A stretch of DNA of 64,000 bases from a bacterium. GTDB lineage: Bacteria; Patescibacteria; CPR2; UBA1875; JAJYID01. The DNA is taken from assembly GCA_030647205.1 (NCBI GenBank), contig JAUSJO010000002.1:310001-374000 (forward strand). Reading direction: 5' to 3'. Made by a program: the position numbers and the translations under genes. Positions within the stretch are counted from its first letter, which is position 1. Every line of letters starts with the position of its first letter. Shown here piece after piece: positions 27,633 to 36,929 of this stretch. The notes beneath the pieces were generated by a model. The model was not told where the DNA came from. It saw only the letters and a program-made list of their open reading frames with translations, and did no database searches.

Positions 27633-29687
27633 ATGGCAGACAATAAGAAAAAAGAATCATATGATGCTTCGAAAATCCAAGTTTTGGAAGGTTTGGAAGC
27701 TGTCAGAAAACGTCCCGGAATGTACATTGGCGGAACCGGACTTGAGGGTCTTCACCACTTAGTTTGGGAAGTCTTGGACAACGCTATTGACGAGGCGATG
27801 GCCGGATACTGTGACAACATAGAGGTTGTGATTCATCAAGATGGTTCTATGAGCATTGATGATAACGGTCGTGGTATCCCGATAGACAAGCAAAAGCAAA
27901 CAGGAAAAAGTGCTTTGGAAACGGTATTGACTGTATTGCATGCCGGAGGTAAGTTTGGCGGCGGGGAGTATAAAGTTTCCGGCGGCCTTCATGGTGTTGG
28001 TGTCTCTGTTGTGAATGCTCTCTCAACATATTTGAAAGCAGAGGTTTCGAGGGACGGAATTCTTTATGCTCAGGAATATAAAAATGGCGGTAAACCGGTA
28101 TCGGCGGTTAAAAAAGTTGGAACGTCGACACATAACGGCACTAAAATTACTTTTATGCCGGATCCGGAAGTATTTGAAACAGTAGAGTTCAATTTTAAAA
28201 AGATTTTAGATCGTATTCGCCAGAGAGCCTACTTAAACAAAGGCGTAAAAATCAGATTAACCGATGAGGCCACGGCAAAAACATACAGTTTTTATTTTGA
28301 GGGCGGTATCAAGTCATACGTTGCCCACATGAACAGAAGCAAAGAAATTGTTAATGAAAGAATTTTTTATGTAGAAAAGCAGTCCGGATCGACGATTGTG
28401 GAGGTGGCTGTTCAGTATACTGACGATTACTCAGAAAATGTTCAGACATTCGCAAATAATATAAACACGGGTGATGGCGGAACTCATTTGACTGGTTTTA
28501 GGACTTCGATTACCCGTTGTATCAATGAGTATGCCCGCAAAAACGGGATTATCAAAGATGTTAAAGACAACTTGACCGGTGATGATGTCCGCGAAGGCTT
28601 ATCGGCGGTTTTATCTGTGAAACTCCCTGATCCTCAATTTGAAGGTCAGACAAAGGCAAAACTCGGAAATCCTGAGGTTCAAAATCAAGTTGGCTCGGTA
28701 ATGAGTGAGTATTTCGCCTATTTTCTGGAAGAAAATCCAAATGAAGCTAAGAAAATTATTGGAAAGTGTCTGTTGTCTTCCAGAGCTAGGATCGCTGCCC
28801 GCGCCGCTCGTGACACCGTTATAAGAAAAGGCGTTCTCGAAGGTATGACTCTCCCTGGAAAACTTGCTGACTGTACTTCGAAAGATCCATCACAGAGCGA
28901 AATATATATAGTAGAGGGAGACTCTGCCGGAGGTTCGGCGAAACAGGGCAGAGACCGCATGTTCCAGGCAATATTGCCGTTGAGAGGTAAAATTTTGAAT
29001 GTTGAAAGAGCCAGATTAGACAGAATGCTTTCATCTGAAGAAATCAAAATTCTTATTATTGCGATGGGAGCTGGTATCGGTGAGACAAAAGACATAGCGA
29101 AAATCCGCTATCACAGAATAGTTATCATGACAGATGCTGACGTTGATGGTGCTCACATCAGGACACTACTTCTTACATTCTATTACAGATATTTCCCGGA
29201 AATTATAGACGCCGGCTATCTCTATATCGCTCAGCCGCCACTGTATAAGATAGAAAAAGGCAAGCAAGTCTTTTATGCATATACTGATGATGATAAAGAA
29301 AAAATTATTGAAGACTTATGGAAAAGTTACAAAGAGAAGGGAAAAGAAGTCGTTGTTGAAGAAGTTTCGACCGAAGAAACAGAAGAGGCAACAGTTTCAG
29401 AGACTATCGAAGCAGCAGCTGAGATAGCACCAACCATTGAAGATGAAGTCGGTGAATCATTACCGCCCGGAGTTAAGGCACAGAGGTATAAGGGTCTTGG
29501 TGAGATGAACCCAAGCCAGCTTTGGGAGACGACTATGGATCCGGCTCACCGTGTATTTTTGCAGGTTACTGTCGATGATGCAGAGAAAGCGAATGAAGTA
29601 TTTTCAATTTTGATGGGTGATGTGGTTGAACCTCGAAAGAAGTTCATCCAAACGCATGCGAAAAATGTTAAGAATTTGGATATATAA
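27633..29687 (+). CDS. gyrB: DNA gyrase subunit B
   Basis: 684 residues. GHKL ATPase domain with DNAIDEAMAGY, DNGRGIP and GLHGVGVSVVNALS. The TOPRIM domain has EGDSAGGSAKQGRDR and DADVDGAHIRTLLL. An acidic insert of about 45 residues lies near 575-620, between TOPRIM and the C-terminal RYKGLGEMNPSQLWETT. Together with the gyrA product it supercoils DNA at the cost of ATP. It is called gyrase rather than topoisomerase IV because the A subunit keeps a GyrA-box. The start is ATG 27633, without a clear ribosome site. Confidence 0.96.
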   Translation: MADNKKKESYDASKIQVLEGLEAVRKRPGMYIGGTGLEGLHHLVWEVLDNAIDEAMAGYCDNIEVVIHQDGSMSIDDNGRGIPIDKQKQTGKSALETVLTVLHAGGKFGGGEYKVSGGLHGVGVSVVNALSTYLKAEVSRDGILYAQEYKNGGKPVSAVKKVGTSTHNGTKITFMPDPEVFETVEFNFKKILDRIRQRAYLNKGVKIRLTDEATAKTYSFYFEGGIKSYVAHMNRSKEIVNERIFYVEKQSGSTIVEVAVQYTDDYSENVQTFANNINTGDGGTHLTGFRTSITRCINEYARKNGIIKDVKDNLTGDDVREGLSAVLSVKLPDPQFEGQTKAKLGNPEVQNQVGSVMSEYFAYFLEENPNEAKKIIGKCLLSSRARIAARAARDTVIRKGVLEGMTLPGKLADCTSKDPSQSEIYIVEGDSAGGSAKQGRDRMFQAILPLRGKILNVERARLDRMLSSEEIKILIIAMGAGIGETKDIAKIRYHRIVIMTDADVDGAHIRTLLLTFYYRYFPEIIDAGYLYIAQPPLYKIEKGKQVFYAYTDDDKEKIIEDLWKSYKEKGKEVVVEEVSTEETEEATVSETIEAAAEIAPTIEDEVGESLPPGVKAQRYKGLGEMNPSQLWETTMDPAHRVFLQVTVDDAEKANEVFSILMGDVVEPRKKFIQTHAKNVKNLDI

Positions 29688-29700
29688 GGAGTCATAAAAA

Positions 29701-30231
29701 ATGAAAGAATTTACTAACACGCTAGAAGATTTTCAAGAGGAAGGAGTCAAAATGCCAAAAGAACAAGGAATACATAAAGTCTCTGTTGAGGAAAACATTG
29801 ATGAATTATTTGCACTTGACTCAAAAGTTGCGGAAGCCAGTCCGCATTTATTGCCGCTAGAAACACCAGAAGAACTATCGGATTTCTTAACAAAAGAGCA
29901 TCAAAGTGATACGTATATTTTCAATAATGAGGAAGGGTTAGCCGGCTATCTTTCAGTAATAGACATCCCTGATGAGAATGCCCTTGAAGTTTTGAATATA
30001 GGAGTTGATCCAAAATTTCAAGGCGAGGGTTATGGAAAAAAGATGATGCTTTTTGCTGAAGAGATTGCGAAAGAAAACAAAAAACAAAAAATGAAGTTGG
30101 TTACGAATGTTAAAAATGATCCAGCTGTTCAGTTTTATAAAAGACTTGGTTATGCTGTTATCAAAGAAGCAGAAAATTATTACGGTGATGGCGAGACAAG
30201 ATATATATTAGAAAAGAATTTGGACGTATAA
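29701..30231 (+). CDS. GNAT-family N-acetyltransferase between gyrB and gyrA
   Basis: 176 residues. LNIGVDPKFQGEGYGKKMM is the acetyl-CoA-binding strand and loop of GNAT enzymes, and FYKRLGY is the usual late motif. The substrate is unknown. ATG 29701 has AAGGAG upstream. A second in-frame ATG at 29752 has AAGGAGTCA too, so a form shorter by 17 residues may also be made. It lies 13 nt after gyrB and 2 nt before gyrA, so it is in the gyrase operon. Acetylation of gyrase or of its Lys-rich tail is a tempting but untested idea. Confidence 0.85.
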   Translation: MKEFTNTLEDFQEEGVKMPKEQGIHKVSVEENIDELFALDSKVAEASPHLLPLETPEELSDFLTKEHQSDTYIFNNEEGLAGYLSVIDIPDENALEVLNIGVDPKFQGEGYGKKMMLFAEEIAKENKKQKMKLVTNVKNDPAVQFYKRLGYAVIKEAENYYGDGETRYILEKNLDV

Positions 30232-30233
30232 AA

Positions 30234-32999
30234 ATGGCAGACGAAGAAATAAGAGATTTAAATCAAATAGGAAAAATTGAGGCTCGTGACATCAACGATG
30301 AAATGCAGGAGAGCTTTCTTAGCTATGCGATGAGTGTTATTGTTGCTCGAGCACTTCCTGATGTCCGCGATGGTATGAAGCCGGTACACAGAAGGATCCT
30401 CTATGCGATGGATAAGCTTGGGGTCCGCTCAACGGCTAGATACAAAAAATCAGCAAACATAGTCGGTGAAGTTTTGGGTAAATATCACCCTCATGGTGAT
30501 ACGGCCGTGTATGAAACCATGGTGAGAATGGCTCAGGAGTGGACATTTAGGTACATGCTCGTTGATGGTCAGGGAAACTTCGGTTCTATGGATGGCGACT
30601 CTGCAGCTGCTTATCGTTATACAGAAGCCAAGATGACGAAGATTTCCGAAGAGCTTTTAGCGGATATCGATAAAGATACAATCGATTTTGTGCCGAACTA
30701 CGACGGTTCGCTGAAAGAGCCGCAAGTATTGCCGGCAAAACTACCAAATCTGCTCTTGAACGGTCAGATTGGTATTGCTGTTGGTATGGCAACCTCTATC
30801 CCGCCGCACAACCTAAACGAACTAGTCGATGCTGTTGGTGAGCTTATAGATAATCCGGATGCAACGATCGAAGACTTGATCCAGCATGTTAAGGGTCCTG
30901 ACTTCCCGACAGGTGGTATTATTTACAATACTGATGATATAAAGAACGCCTACGCTACGGGTCGCGGAAAGATTGTCATTCGCGCCGTTGCCGAGATTGA
31001 AGAAAAGAAGAAGGGCGGCTTTAGAATAGTCGTCACTGAGGTGCCATATCAGGTAAACAAGGCAACTTTGATTGAAAAAATCGCCGATTTAGTGAAGGAA
31101 AAGAGGATACTAGGTATCAGTGATCTTCGGGATGAGTCTGACAGAAATGGTGTCAGGATTGTGGTTGAGCTTAAAAGGGATGCCCATCCAAACAAGATTT
31201 TAAACCAGCTTTTCAAGAAGACGCAGTTGCAGTCGTCTTTCCATGTCAACATGATTGCTCTTGTTGATGGTCTCCAGCCGAGAATCCTGACGTTGAAAAA
31301 CGTACTAGAAGAGTTTATAAAACATAGATTTCAAGTTGTTACTCGAAGGACAGAGTTCGAACTTGCTAAGGCTAAGGCGCGAGCACATATCTTAGAAGGA
31401 CTTCTTATCGCCTTAAAGAGAATTGATGAAGTTATTGAGACTATCAAAAAGTCGAAGGATAAGGATGTTGCCAGGGTTAACCTGATGAAGAAATTCAAAC
31501 TGACGGAAATCCAAGCCCAAGCAATTCTAGATATGAGACTTCAGCAGCTTGCCGGTCTTGAGAGACAGAAAATCCAAGATGAATATGATGCCCTCCAGAA
31601 GCTAATCGCGGAGCTTGAAGATATCCTTGCTCATCCAAAGAAAATTTATGGAATTATCAAAGATGAACTTGCCGAAATGAAAGAAAAGTATGGTGACGAG
31701 AGAAGGACACAGGTGGTAAAAACCGGCATTGGCGACTTTTCCGACAAAGACCTTATTCCGAATGAAGAAGTGATCGTAACGATGACTAAGGGCAACTACA
31801 TAAAGAGTATCCCCGTTTCCACTTATCGCGTCCAACAGCGCGGAGGCAAGGGCGTGGTTGGCATGAAAACCAAAGAAGAAGACCTTGTAACCCACATGAT
31901 ATTTACAAAGAATCATGATAATATTTTGTTCTTCACAAACAAAGGTCGAGTATTCCAGACGCTTGTGTATGAGCTGCCAGTAGCTTCTCGAATAGCCAAG
32001 GGTCAGCCGATAGTAAATGTCCTCCAACTGGCACCAGAAGAGGTTGTGACGGCTATTATCAATGTTCCTGACCAGAAAGAGAACAAATATCTGATGATGG
32101 CGACAAAGAAAGGAACCATAAAGAAAACTCCACTGGATAGCTTCTTGAATATCAGAAAAACGGGTATTATCGCCATTGGTCTTGATAAAAATGATGAACT
32201 CAAATGGGTAAAAATGACAGATGGCGCAAGCGATATAATACTTGCAACCAAGAATTCATTGGCTATCAGATTTAATGAAAAAGATGTCCGTCCGATGGGC
32301 AGATCAGCTCGCGGAGTACGCGGAATCAGACTAAAATCAGACGATGAAGTAGTCGGAATGGATCCGATAGTTCCAGACGGAGAGTTGCTGGTTGTTATGG
32401 AAAATGGATATGGAAAGAGAACAAAGCTTGAGCAGTTTACTTCACATAGGCGGGGCGGTATTGGTATAAAAGCTGGCGTTGTAACAAAGAAAACCGGACG
32501 AACAGTTGATGTTCGGGTGATCTCGGGCGACAACAATGATCTAGTTGTAGTTTCCAGAAATGGGGTTATTATCAGAACGCCGCTCGCTAAAATTTCAAAG
32601 ATCGGTCGCGCGACTCAAGGTGTCAGAATTATGAGAATTGATGAAAGCGATAGGGTTGCGTCAGTGGCTTGTATCGAAGAAAGAGAAGAAGAAAGCAACC
32701 AGCAAGAGATTCCTCTAGACATAGATTCTACTCCAAAGACAGAAAGACAAGACCCAAAAAATGATAAATCAGAGCAAAAAGAAATTGTCAAAACTGTGAC
32801 AAAAAAAGAGCCGACTTCTCAAAAACCTGTAGCTCAAAAAAGTCCAAAAGTGAAAACTGCGACTCCAAAAACTATCACTAAAAAAACGGCTAAATCAGAT
32901 GTTGCTTTCAAGAAAACGGCTGTAAAATCTACTGTCAAAAAGAGTAAAGATTCGGCCGCTGGTTTCAAAAGAACTCAAGTGAAACCCAAGAAAAAATAA
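30234..32999 (+). CDS. gyrA: DNA gyrase subunit A with Lys-rich tail
   Basis: 921 residues. The breakage-reunion domain has ARALPDVRDGMKPVHRRILY and AAYRYTEAK, with the catalytic Tyr near 129. HPHGDTAVYE carries Thr and Glu at the two positions that in E. coli are Ser83 and Asp87. The six-blade C-terminal domain starts with QRGGKGV, a GyrA-box. The last 85 residues or so are a Lys/Thr/Pro-rich tail with repeated KKTA-like units, resembling histone H1-like tails and not needed for the core fold. No Shine-Dalgarno; the gene lies 2 nt after the GNAT stop. Confidence 0.96.
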   Translation: MADEEIRDLNQIGKIEARDINDEMQESFLSYAMSVIVARALPDVRDGMKPVHRRILYAMDKLGVRSTARYKKSANIVGEVLGKYHPHGDTAVYETMVRMAQEWTFRYMLVDGQGNFGSMDGDSAAAYRYTEAKMTKISEELLADIDKDTIDFVPNYDGSLKEPQVLPAKLPNLLLNGQIGIAVGMATSIPPHNLNELVDAVGELIDNPDATIEDLIQHVKGPDFPTGGIIYNTDDIKNAYATGRGKIVIRAVAEIEEKKKGGFRIVVTEVPYQVNKATLIEKIADLVKEKRILGISDLRDESDRNGVRIVVELKRDAHPNKILNQLFKKTQLQSSFHVNMIALVDGLQPRILTLKNVLEEFIKHRFQVVTRRTEFELAKAKARAHILEGLLIALKRIDEVIETIKKSKDKDVARVNLMKKFKLTEIQAQAILDMRLQQLAGLERQKIQDEYDALQKLIAELEDILAHPKKIYGIIKDELAEMKEKYGDERRTQVVKTGIGDFSDKDLIPNEEVIVTMTKGNYIKSIPVSTYRVQQRGGKGVVGMKTKEEDLVTHMIFTKNHDNILFFTNKGRVFQTLVYELPVASRIAKGQPIVNVLQLAPEEVVTAIINVPDQKENKYLMMATKKGTIKKTPLDSFLNIRKTGIIAIGLDKNDELKWVKMTDGASDIILATKNSLAIRFNEKDVRPMGRSARGVRGIRLKSDDEVVGMDPIVPDGELLVVMENGYGKRTKLEQFTSHRRGGIGIKAGVVTKKTGRTVDVRVISGDNNDLVVVSRNGVIIRTPLAKISKIGRATQGVRIMRIDESDRVASVACIEEREEESNQQEIPLDIDSTPKTERQDPKNDKSEQKEIVKTVTKKEPTSQKPVAQKSPKVKTATPKTITKKTAKSDVAFKKTAVKSTVKKSKDSAAGFKRTQVKPKKK

Positions 33000-33007
33000 G
33001 AATTTTA

Positions 33008-33036
33008 TTGACTTTTTTTCTTAGTAACTTTATCAT
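33008..33036 (+). promoter_or_regulatory. Promoter of the long structured leader
   Basis: TTGACT (33008-33013) and TATCAT (33031-33036) are exactly 17 nt apart. It lies 9 nt after gyrA and begins a gene-free stretch of about 380 nt. Confidence 0.65.
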
Positions 33037-33042
33037 CGTTAT

Positions 33043-33340
33043 ACCTTTACTTCTTTGGGCTAAAAAGTTCAAGGGAGATGAAAAAACAAAAATCAAAAGC
33101 AGGAAAAAATAAGAAATATTTGGAAAGTGAAGCTATGCTCTATGGGGGCGCCGATACAGTTACGGTAAGCAGATGGTCACAGGTGTCTATGGGGCGGTAC
33201 GAAATATTTTGCTTTAACATAAGCACATTTCGTCAAGCTAGTGGTGAAACCGATCACGTTTCCTCGAGTTTAATTTGTCTTTTTTGACACAAGAATTATT
33301 CTGGAGGGAGGGTGATCGGTTTTAGTTTTGGCTAAAAACG
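33043..33340 (+). ncRNA. Candidate structured leader RNA or small RNA
   Basis: The stretch from 33000 to 33418 holds no convincing gene. ACGAAAT/ATTTCGT with an inner TGCTT/AAGCA forms one hairpin at about 33199-33235. ACCGATCAC near 33249 pairs perfectly with GTGATCGGT near 33312, enclosing a long imperfect stem, and is followed by TTTTAGTTTT, as in a terminator. CTATGGGG plus CG recurs at two places upstream. It could be a cis-acting riboswitch-like leader of the gene at 33419 or a free RNA. It does not match the core motifs I know of tmRNA, RNase P RNA or SRP RNA. Confidence 0.45.
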
Positions 33341-33418
33341 AGTTTCCAAATATCGTTCTAACAACTTTATAAATAACAAAAGAAAATCAAAAACCGGAGG
33401 GACTAAGAAGAGGAGAAA

Positions 33419-34927
33419 ATGAGTAAACTAATAAATAAATTTAAAAAGAAAGTGGTAGTACTTGCGAGTGTGATGCTTGTCTTGCAGCCGCTTTTGGGAC
33501 TGGCAGTTTTGCCGGCAAATACATTGGCTGCAGATCCTTGTATAGGTCTAAACAGCGACGTTGTCATCAATGAAGTTTATGTTGATGCTACCGCTGCCAA
33601 CGATAATGATAGTGAGTTTATTGAACTATACAATAACTCTGCTAGCTCTTGCGTTGATATTAGCGGATGGAAGATTCAGACTGATGGTGGTGGTGTTGCC
33701 GATGCTACATTGCCAGCAAGTACGAAAATATCTGCACAGGGTTATTATTTAATAGCTGATAATGGTTGGGCGGCTTCTAGAGATAATATGTCATGGCCGC
33801 TTGCCGATAATGATGAGTATGAATTAGACCTCAATAATTCAGACGCTGGGATTGCTCTGGTTGATGACTCTGCGGAGCCAGTTGTAATAGATGCAGTTGG
33901 ATATGGAACACCGGCTGAAATATGGGGCGGTTTCGAGGGAACGACTCCAATGGCAAATGCTGACGTAGTAAATCCTAATAGTATTGCGAGGATTCCTGCC
34001 GGTACTGATACTGACGAAAATTCAGATGACTTCTTTCCTGGTACTCCAACACCAAAGAGTTCAGATATCGTTGCGCCGGTTGTTACTGGAGTGGAAGACG
34101 AGAAATATTATAGTGATAGTGTAACTCCTGTATTTACCGAAGGAACCGGTACTCTATCTCAAGATGGTGGTCCGGCAGATCCATTTACAAGCGGAACATC
34201 GGTCACTTCAGAAGGATCCTACGTTTTAACTGTAACTGATGCAGCAGGGAATGCGACAACTGTAAATTTCGTAATTGACACAACTAAGCCGGCATTTACC
34301 TCAACAGTTACTCCGAAGATTGCCGGGCCGGGTGTAAAAACAGTTGATATTACAATTACTACGAATGAACCGTTAAAATCTCAGGTTGGACCAGAAGGAG
34401 CGTATGAACTTATGTTAGTCATCAACGAACCGGGTGGTACTCTGACTACTGTATACCTCAATCATGACATAAGCGACCCGACAGGGAAGACATTTACATA
34501 TGCTTATACAATCCAAACCGCTGGCAAAAAACATGTTTCAATGAACGTTGGTGGAACTAACTTGGCTGGTCTTGGTAATTTCGGATCTGCAGTAGATGGT
34601 TTCGATATTGACAATATTGTTCTCTCGCCGGTAGTTACTACTCCTACAACTTCTGTAGTTACTGCGGTTGCGACTGTACCGGTTGATGAGCAGTTTGGTG
34701 GTGGTTCTTCTTCTGATCAGGGTGAAGTGAAAGCAGATACAACCATAAAGACAGACGATGGAAGCAAGACCGATGATAGCAATCAGCAAAAAGATGATGT
34801 AAAGGGTAAAAAGAATATTCCACTTTGGGGTATCATATTCTTACTTATCCTAGCTGGGATTGGCGGTTACCTCTTCTACTCACAAAATCCTGATAAGCCT
34901 TCCGGTAGATCAAACGGAAAGAAGTAA
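33419..34927 (+). CDS. Surface protein with lamin-tail domain
   Basis: 502 residues. A clear signal peptide of about 38 residues ends near ANTLAADP. A lamin-tail (LTD) domain occupies about 45-190 (VVINEVYVDA, SEFIELYN, ISGWKI). One or two Ig-like domains follow (VTDAAGNATTVNFVIDTTKP), then a Thr/Ser/Lys-rich linker and one C-terminal membrane segment (about 465-488) with a basic tail. It is anchored in the membrane with the bulk outside. ATG 33419 has AGAGGAGA upstream. A terminator follows, so it is a single-gene unit. Confidence 0.88.
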   Translation: MSKLINKFKKKVVVLASVMLVLQPLLGLAVLPANTLAADPCIGLNSDVVINEVYVDATAANDNDSEFIELYNNSASSCVDISGWKIQTDGGGVADATLPASTKISAQGYYLIADNGWAASRDNMSWPLADNDEYELDLNNSDAGIALVDDSAEPVVIDAVGYGTPAEIWGGFEGTTPMANADVVNPNSIARIPAGTDTDENSDDFFPGTPTPKSSDIVAPVVTGVEDEKYYSDSVTPVFTEGTGTLSQDGGPADPFTSGTSVTSEGSYVLTVTDAAGNATTVNFVIDTTKPAFTSTVTPKIAGPGVKTVDITITTNEPLKSQVGPEGAYELMLVINEPGGTLTTVYLNHDISDPTGKTFTYAYTIQTAGKKHVSMNVGGTNLAGLGNFGSAVDGFDIDNIVLSPVVTTPTTSVVTAVATVPVDEQFGGGSSSDQGEVKADTTIKTDDGSKTDDSNQQKDDVKGKKNIPLWGIIFLLILAGIGGYLFYSQNPDKPSGRSNGKK

Positions 34928-34944
34928 AGGACAGAAATTCTTCT

Positions 34945-34977
34945 AAAAAAGACCCGAACCATCGGGTCTTTTTTATC
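34945..34977 (+). terminator. Intrinsic terminator after the lamin-tail gene
   Basis: AAAAAAGACCCGA (34945-34957) pairs exactly with TCGGGTCTTTTTT (34962-34974). Confidence 0.93.
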
Positions 34978-35034
34978 TTTCCAGTGCTAAAATTGAAACT
35001 TAAATCTTTACTTGCTGACAGAAGCTTTTTAGCA

Positions 35035-35040
35035 TATAAT
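35035..35040 (+). promoter_or_regulatory. -10 element for a leaderless transcript
   Basis: TATAAT ends 6 nt before ATG 35047. Confidence 0.5.
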
Positions 35041-35046
35041 TTTTAC

Positions 35047-35226
35047 ATGGAAAATGATAAGAAAAAACAAACCGAAGATTCTCAAGAAGAAGATGGTCAA
35101 GAGCTTTGTCCGAAGTGCGGTAATATCATGGTTGACGAGGGAGGAGACAAGACTTGTTCCAGCTGCTCAGAGGATATAGATTTTTTTGGCGAGGACGAGG
35201 AACCCGATCAAGATCAACCAACTTAA
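35047..35226 (+). CDS. Acidic zinc-ribbon microprotein
   Basis: 59 residues: a charged N-terminus, CPKC, CSSC and a strongly acidic tail. A likely single zinc ribbon. The start is ATG 35047, at the predicted transcription start; the frame extends upstream through the -10 but that part cannot be in the mRNA. Function unknown. Confidence 0.65.
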   Translation: MENDKKKQTEDSQEEDGQELCPKCGNIMVDEGGDKTCSSCSEDIDFFGEDEEPDQDQPT

Positions 35227-35274
35227 AAAATAAAGCTTTAGCGCGGGAAGCGAAGCATGTAGATGGAGGGTAAT

Positions 35275-36924
35275 ATGGATGAAGAGGAAAAATCTTTATT
35301 TCATAACAGAATTTTTCAAATTAGCGTCATAGTATTTTGCATTTTGGTTTTAATTGGTCTCATTGGTACAGTATATTTGTTGGTCTCTAAAAATTCTAAA
35401 AATGTTCAGACAAAGAAGGTAGAGAAAGAAATAGACAATCTGAAGGTAGGGTTGTCGGACGATTATACCGCTGAAGATATAGGGCCAACTAAGAACTATG
35501 ATCAAAACTCATATATTTTTAGAAACGTTTACGATTCATTAGTTTCATATAGCGAAGATGGAAAGCTGATGCCCGATCTTGCAACCAGCTGGACAAATCC
35601 AGATGATACTACATGGAGATTTGTTTTAAGGAAAGATGTAAAGTTTTCCGATGGCAAAGATTTCACTGCGGATGACGTGAGATATACATTCGATGCCATA
35701 AAAGCTGATAAAGAAAGTCAGCTGAATGATTATTTCTCCGAAATAACAGAGGTGAATGCGGTGAGTTCGGATGAAGTTGAAATAAGAACAGCGAGTCCGG
35801 CTCCTTACCTTATATCTAAACTATCCTATCTCCTGATAGTCCCAAATGGCTCAAAGAATATAACGTTGGCGAATACACCGGGGACTGGGCCGTTTACCTA
35901 TAATAATCAGGAGACCGTCAGTAAAAAACAGTTGGTTTTAAGTAGAAACAAAAGTTACTGGGGAGATAAGCCAAAAGTTGGAAAAGTCACAATCTCAATT
36001 TATCCCGAGGATGAGGATGAGAAGCAGAAGATTGAAGATTTCAAGCAGGGGAAAACACAGATCATTGACACGCGCTTGAAGGAAAGTGTAGAGGCGATGT
36101 CTGGTGCTGCCAATGTAAAAAATTTATTTGTTAACGAGAACGCGGTCTATTATTTGATATTAAATAATAACGAAAAAGCTCAGGAGTATGTTAGCGTTTC
36201 TCCAAACCCTCTTAAAGATAAACGAGTGAGGTTGGCTATGTGGGAGGCCCTTGATACAGATGGTCTGATAAAAGAAACCATGAATGGCATAGCGGTGCCT
36301 GCAGACCAGGTAGTCACAAAACAAACATTTGGCTTTAACCCGGGCATTAAAAGGCCTGAATACAACTTGGACGATGCAAAGAAAATAATGGAGGAAAGCG
36401 GTAACGAAAAGGGGTTCAAGCTGAAGCTTTTAATCGGTGGCAGTAGGAAGGATGTTGGTGAATATATTCAAAAGTCATGGAAAAATATTGGTATTGATGT
36501 TGAGCTAGAGATACAGCCAGAATCCGATTATTTAGATAAGTTTATGGCTCATGATTTTGGAGTTGGTTTTATAAGCTGGTCTGAGGACTCGATGGATGGC
36601 CAAAATACGCTCCTTACGCTTTTTGGTGATAATGATCAGAATATGGGGTCATTCAAAGACCAGCCATTGGCAAAAATAATGACAGATCTTTCGGGTGAAA
36701 CAAACCAGAGAAACAGACAGAAACTTATTCAGGAAGGGCTCAAGATTATTAGGGATGAGGCCCCGGTTATTCCTCTCTATTCGAAAAAAATAAACTGGTT
36801 TACTGCGGAGGGTGTAGACTGGCAGCCACCAGAAACAATGGATGTATATTTTAGAAACGCTAAAGAAGTTACAGAGGTTAAGGTTAAGCCATCGAGTTTC
36901 TTTTCTAAACTGAAGTTTTGGTAA
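35275..36924 (+). CDS. Membrane-anchored family 5 solute-binding protein
   Basis: 549 residues from ATG 35275, which has GGAGGG 4 nt upstream. A single N-terminal membrane segment (about 14-36) anchors it; no lipobox cysteine is seen. The rest is a peptide/nickel-type (SBP family 5) binding protein: YDSLVSYSEDGKLMPDLATSW, FSDGKDFTADDVRYTFD and a late RDEAPVIPLY. No permease or ATPase of an oligopeptide transporter is adjacent. Instead a histidine kinase begins at its stop codon, so it may serve as the ligand-binding part of a sensor. Confidence 0.88.
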   Translation: MDEEEKSLFHNRIFQISVIVFCILVLIGLIGTVYLLVSKNSKNVQTKKVEKEIDNLKVGLSDDYTAEDIGPTKNYDQNSYIFRNVYDSLVSYSEDGKLMPDLATSWTNPDDTTWRFVLRKDVKFSDGKDFTADDVRYTFDAIKADKESQLNDYFSEITEVNAVSSDEVEIRTASPAPYLISKLSYLLIVPNGSKNITLANTPGTGPFTYNNQETVSKKQLVLSRNKSYWGDKPKVGKVTISIYPEDEDEKQKIEDFKQGKTQIIDTRLKESVEAMSGAANVKNLFVNENAVYYLILNNNEKAQEYVSVSPNPLKDKRVRLAMWEALDTDGLIKETMNGIAVPADQVVTKQTFGFNPGIKRPEYNLDDAKKIMEESGNEKGFKLKLLIGGSRKDVGEYIQKSWKNIGIDVELEIQPESDYLDKFMAHDFGVGFISWSEDSMDGQNTLLTLFGDNDQNMGSFKDQPLAKIMTDLSGETNQRNRQKLIQEGLKIIRDEAPVIPLYSKKINWFTAEGVDWQPPETMDVYFRNAKEVTEVKVKPSSFFSKLKFW

Positions 36925-36929
36925 AGGAT

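Noticed and set aside
33078..33287. Open frame of 69 codons after gyrA
   Set aside because: Its ATG touches the AAGGGAG site with no spacing, the composition is unlike a protein, and the frame runs through the hairpins of a likely structured RNA.
33043..33340. tmRNA, RNase P RNA or SRP RNA
   Set aside because: No tRNA-like ends, no RNase P core motifs and no GGAAG-type SRP loop could be found.
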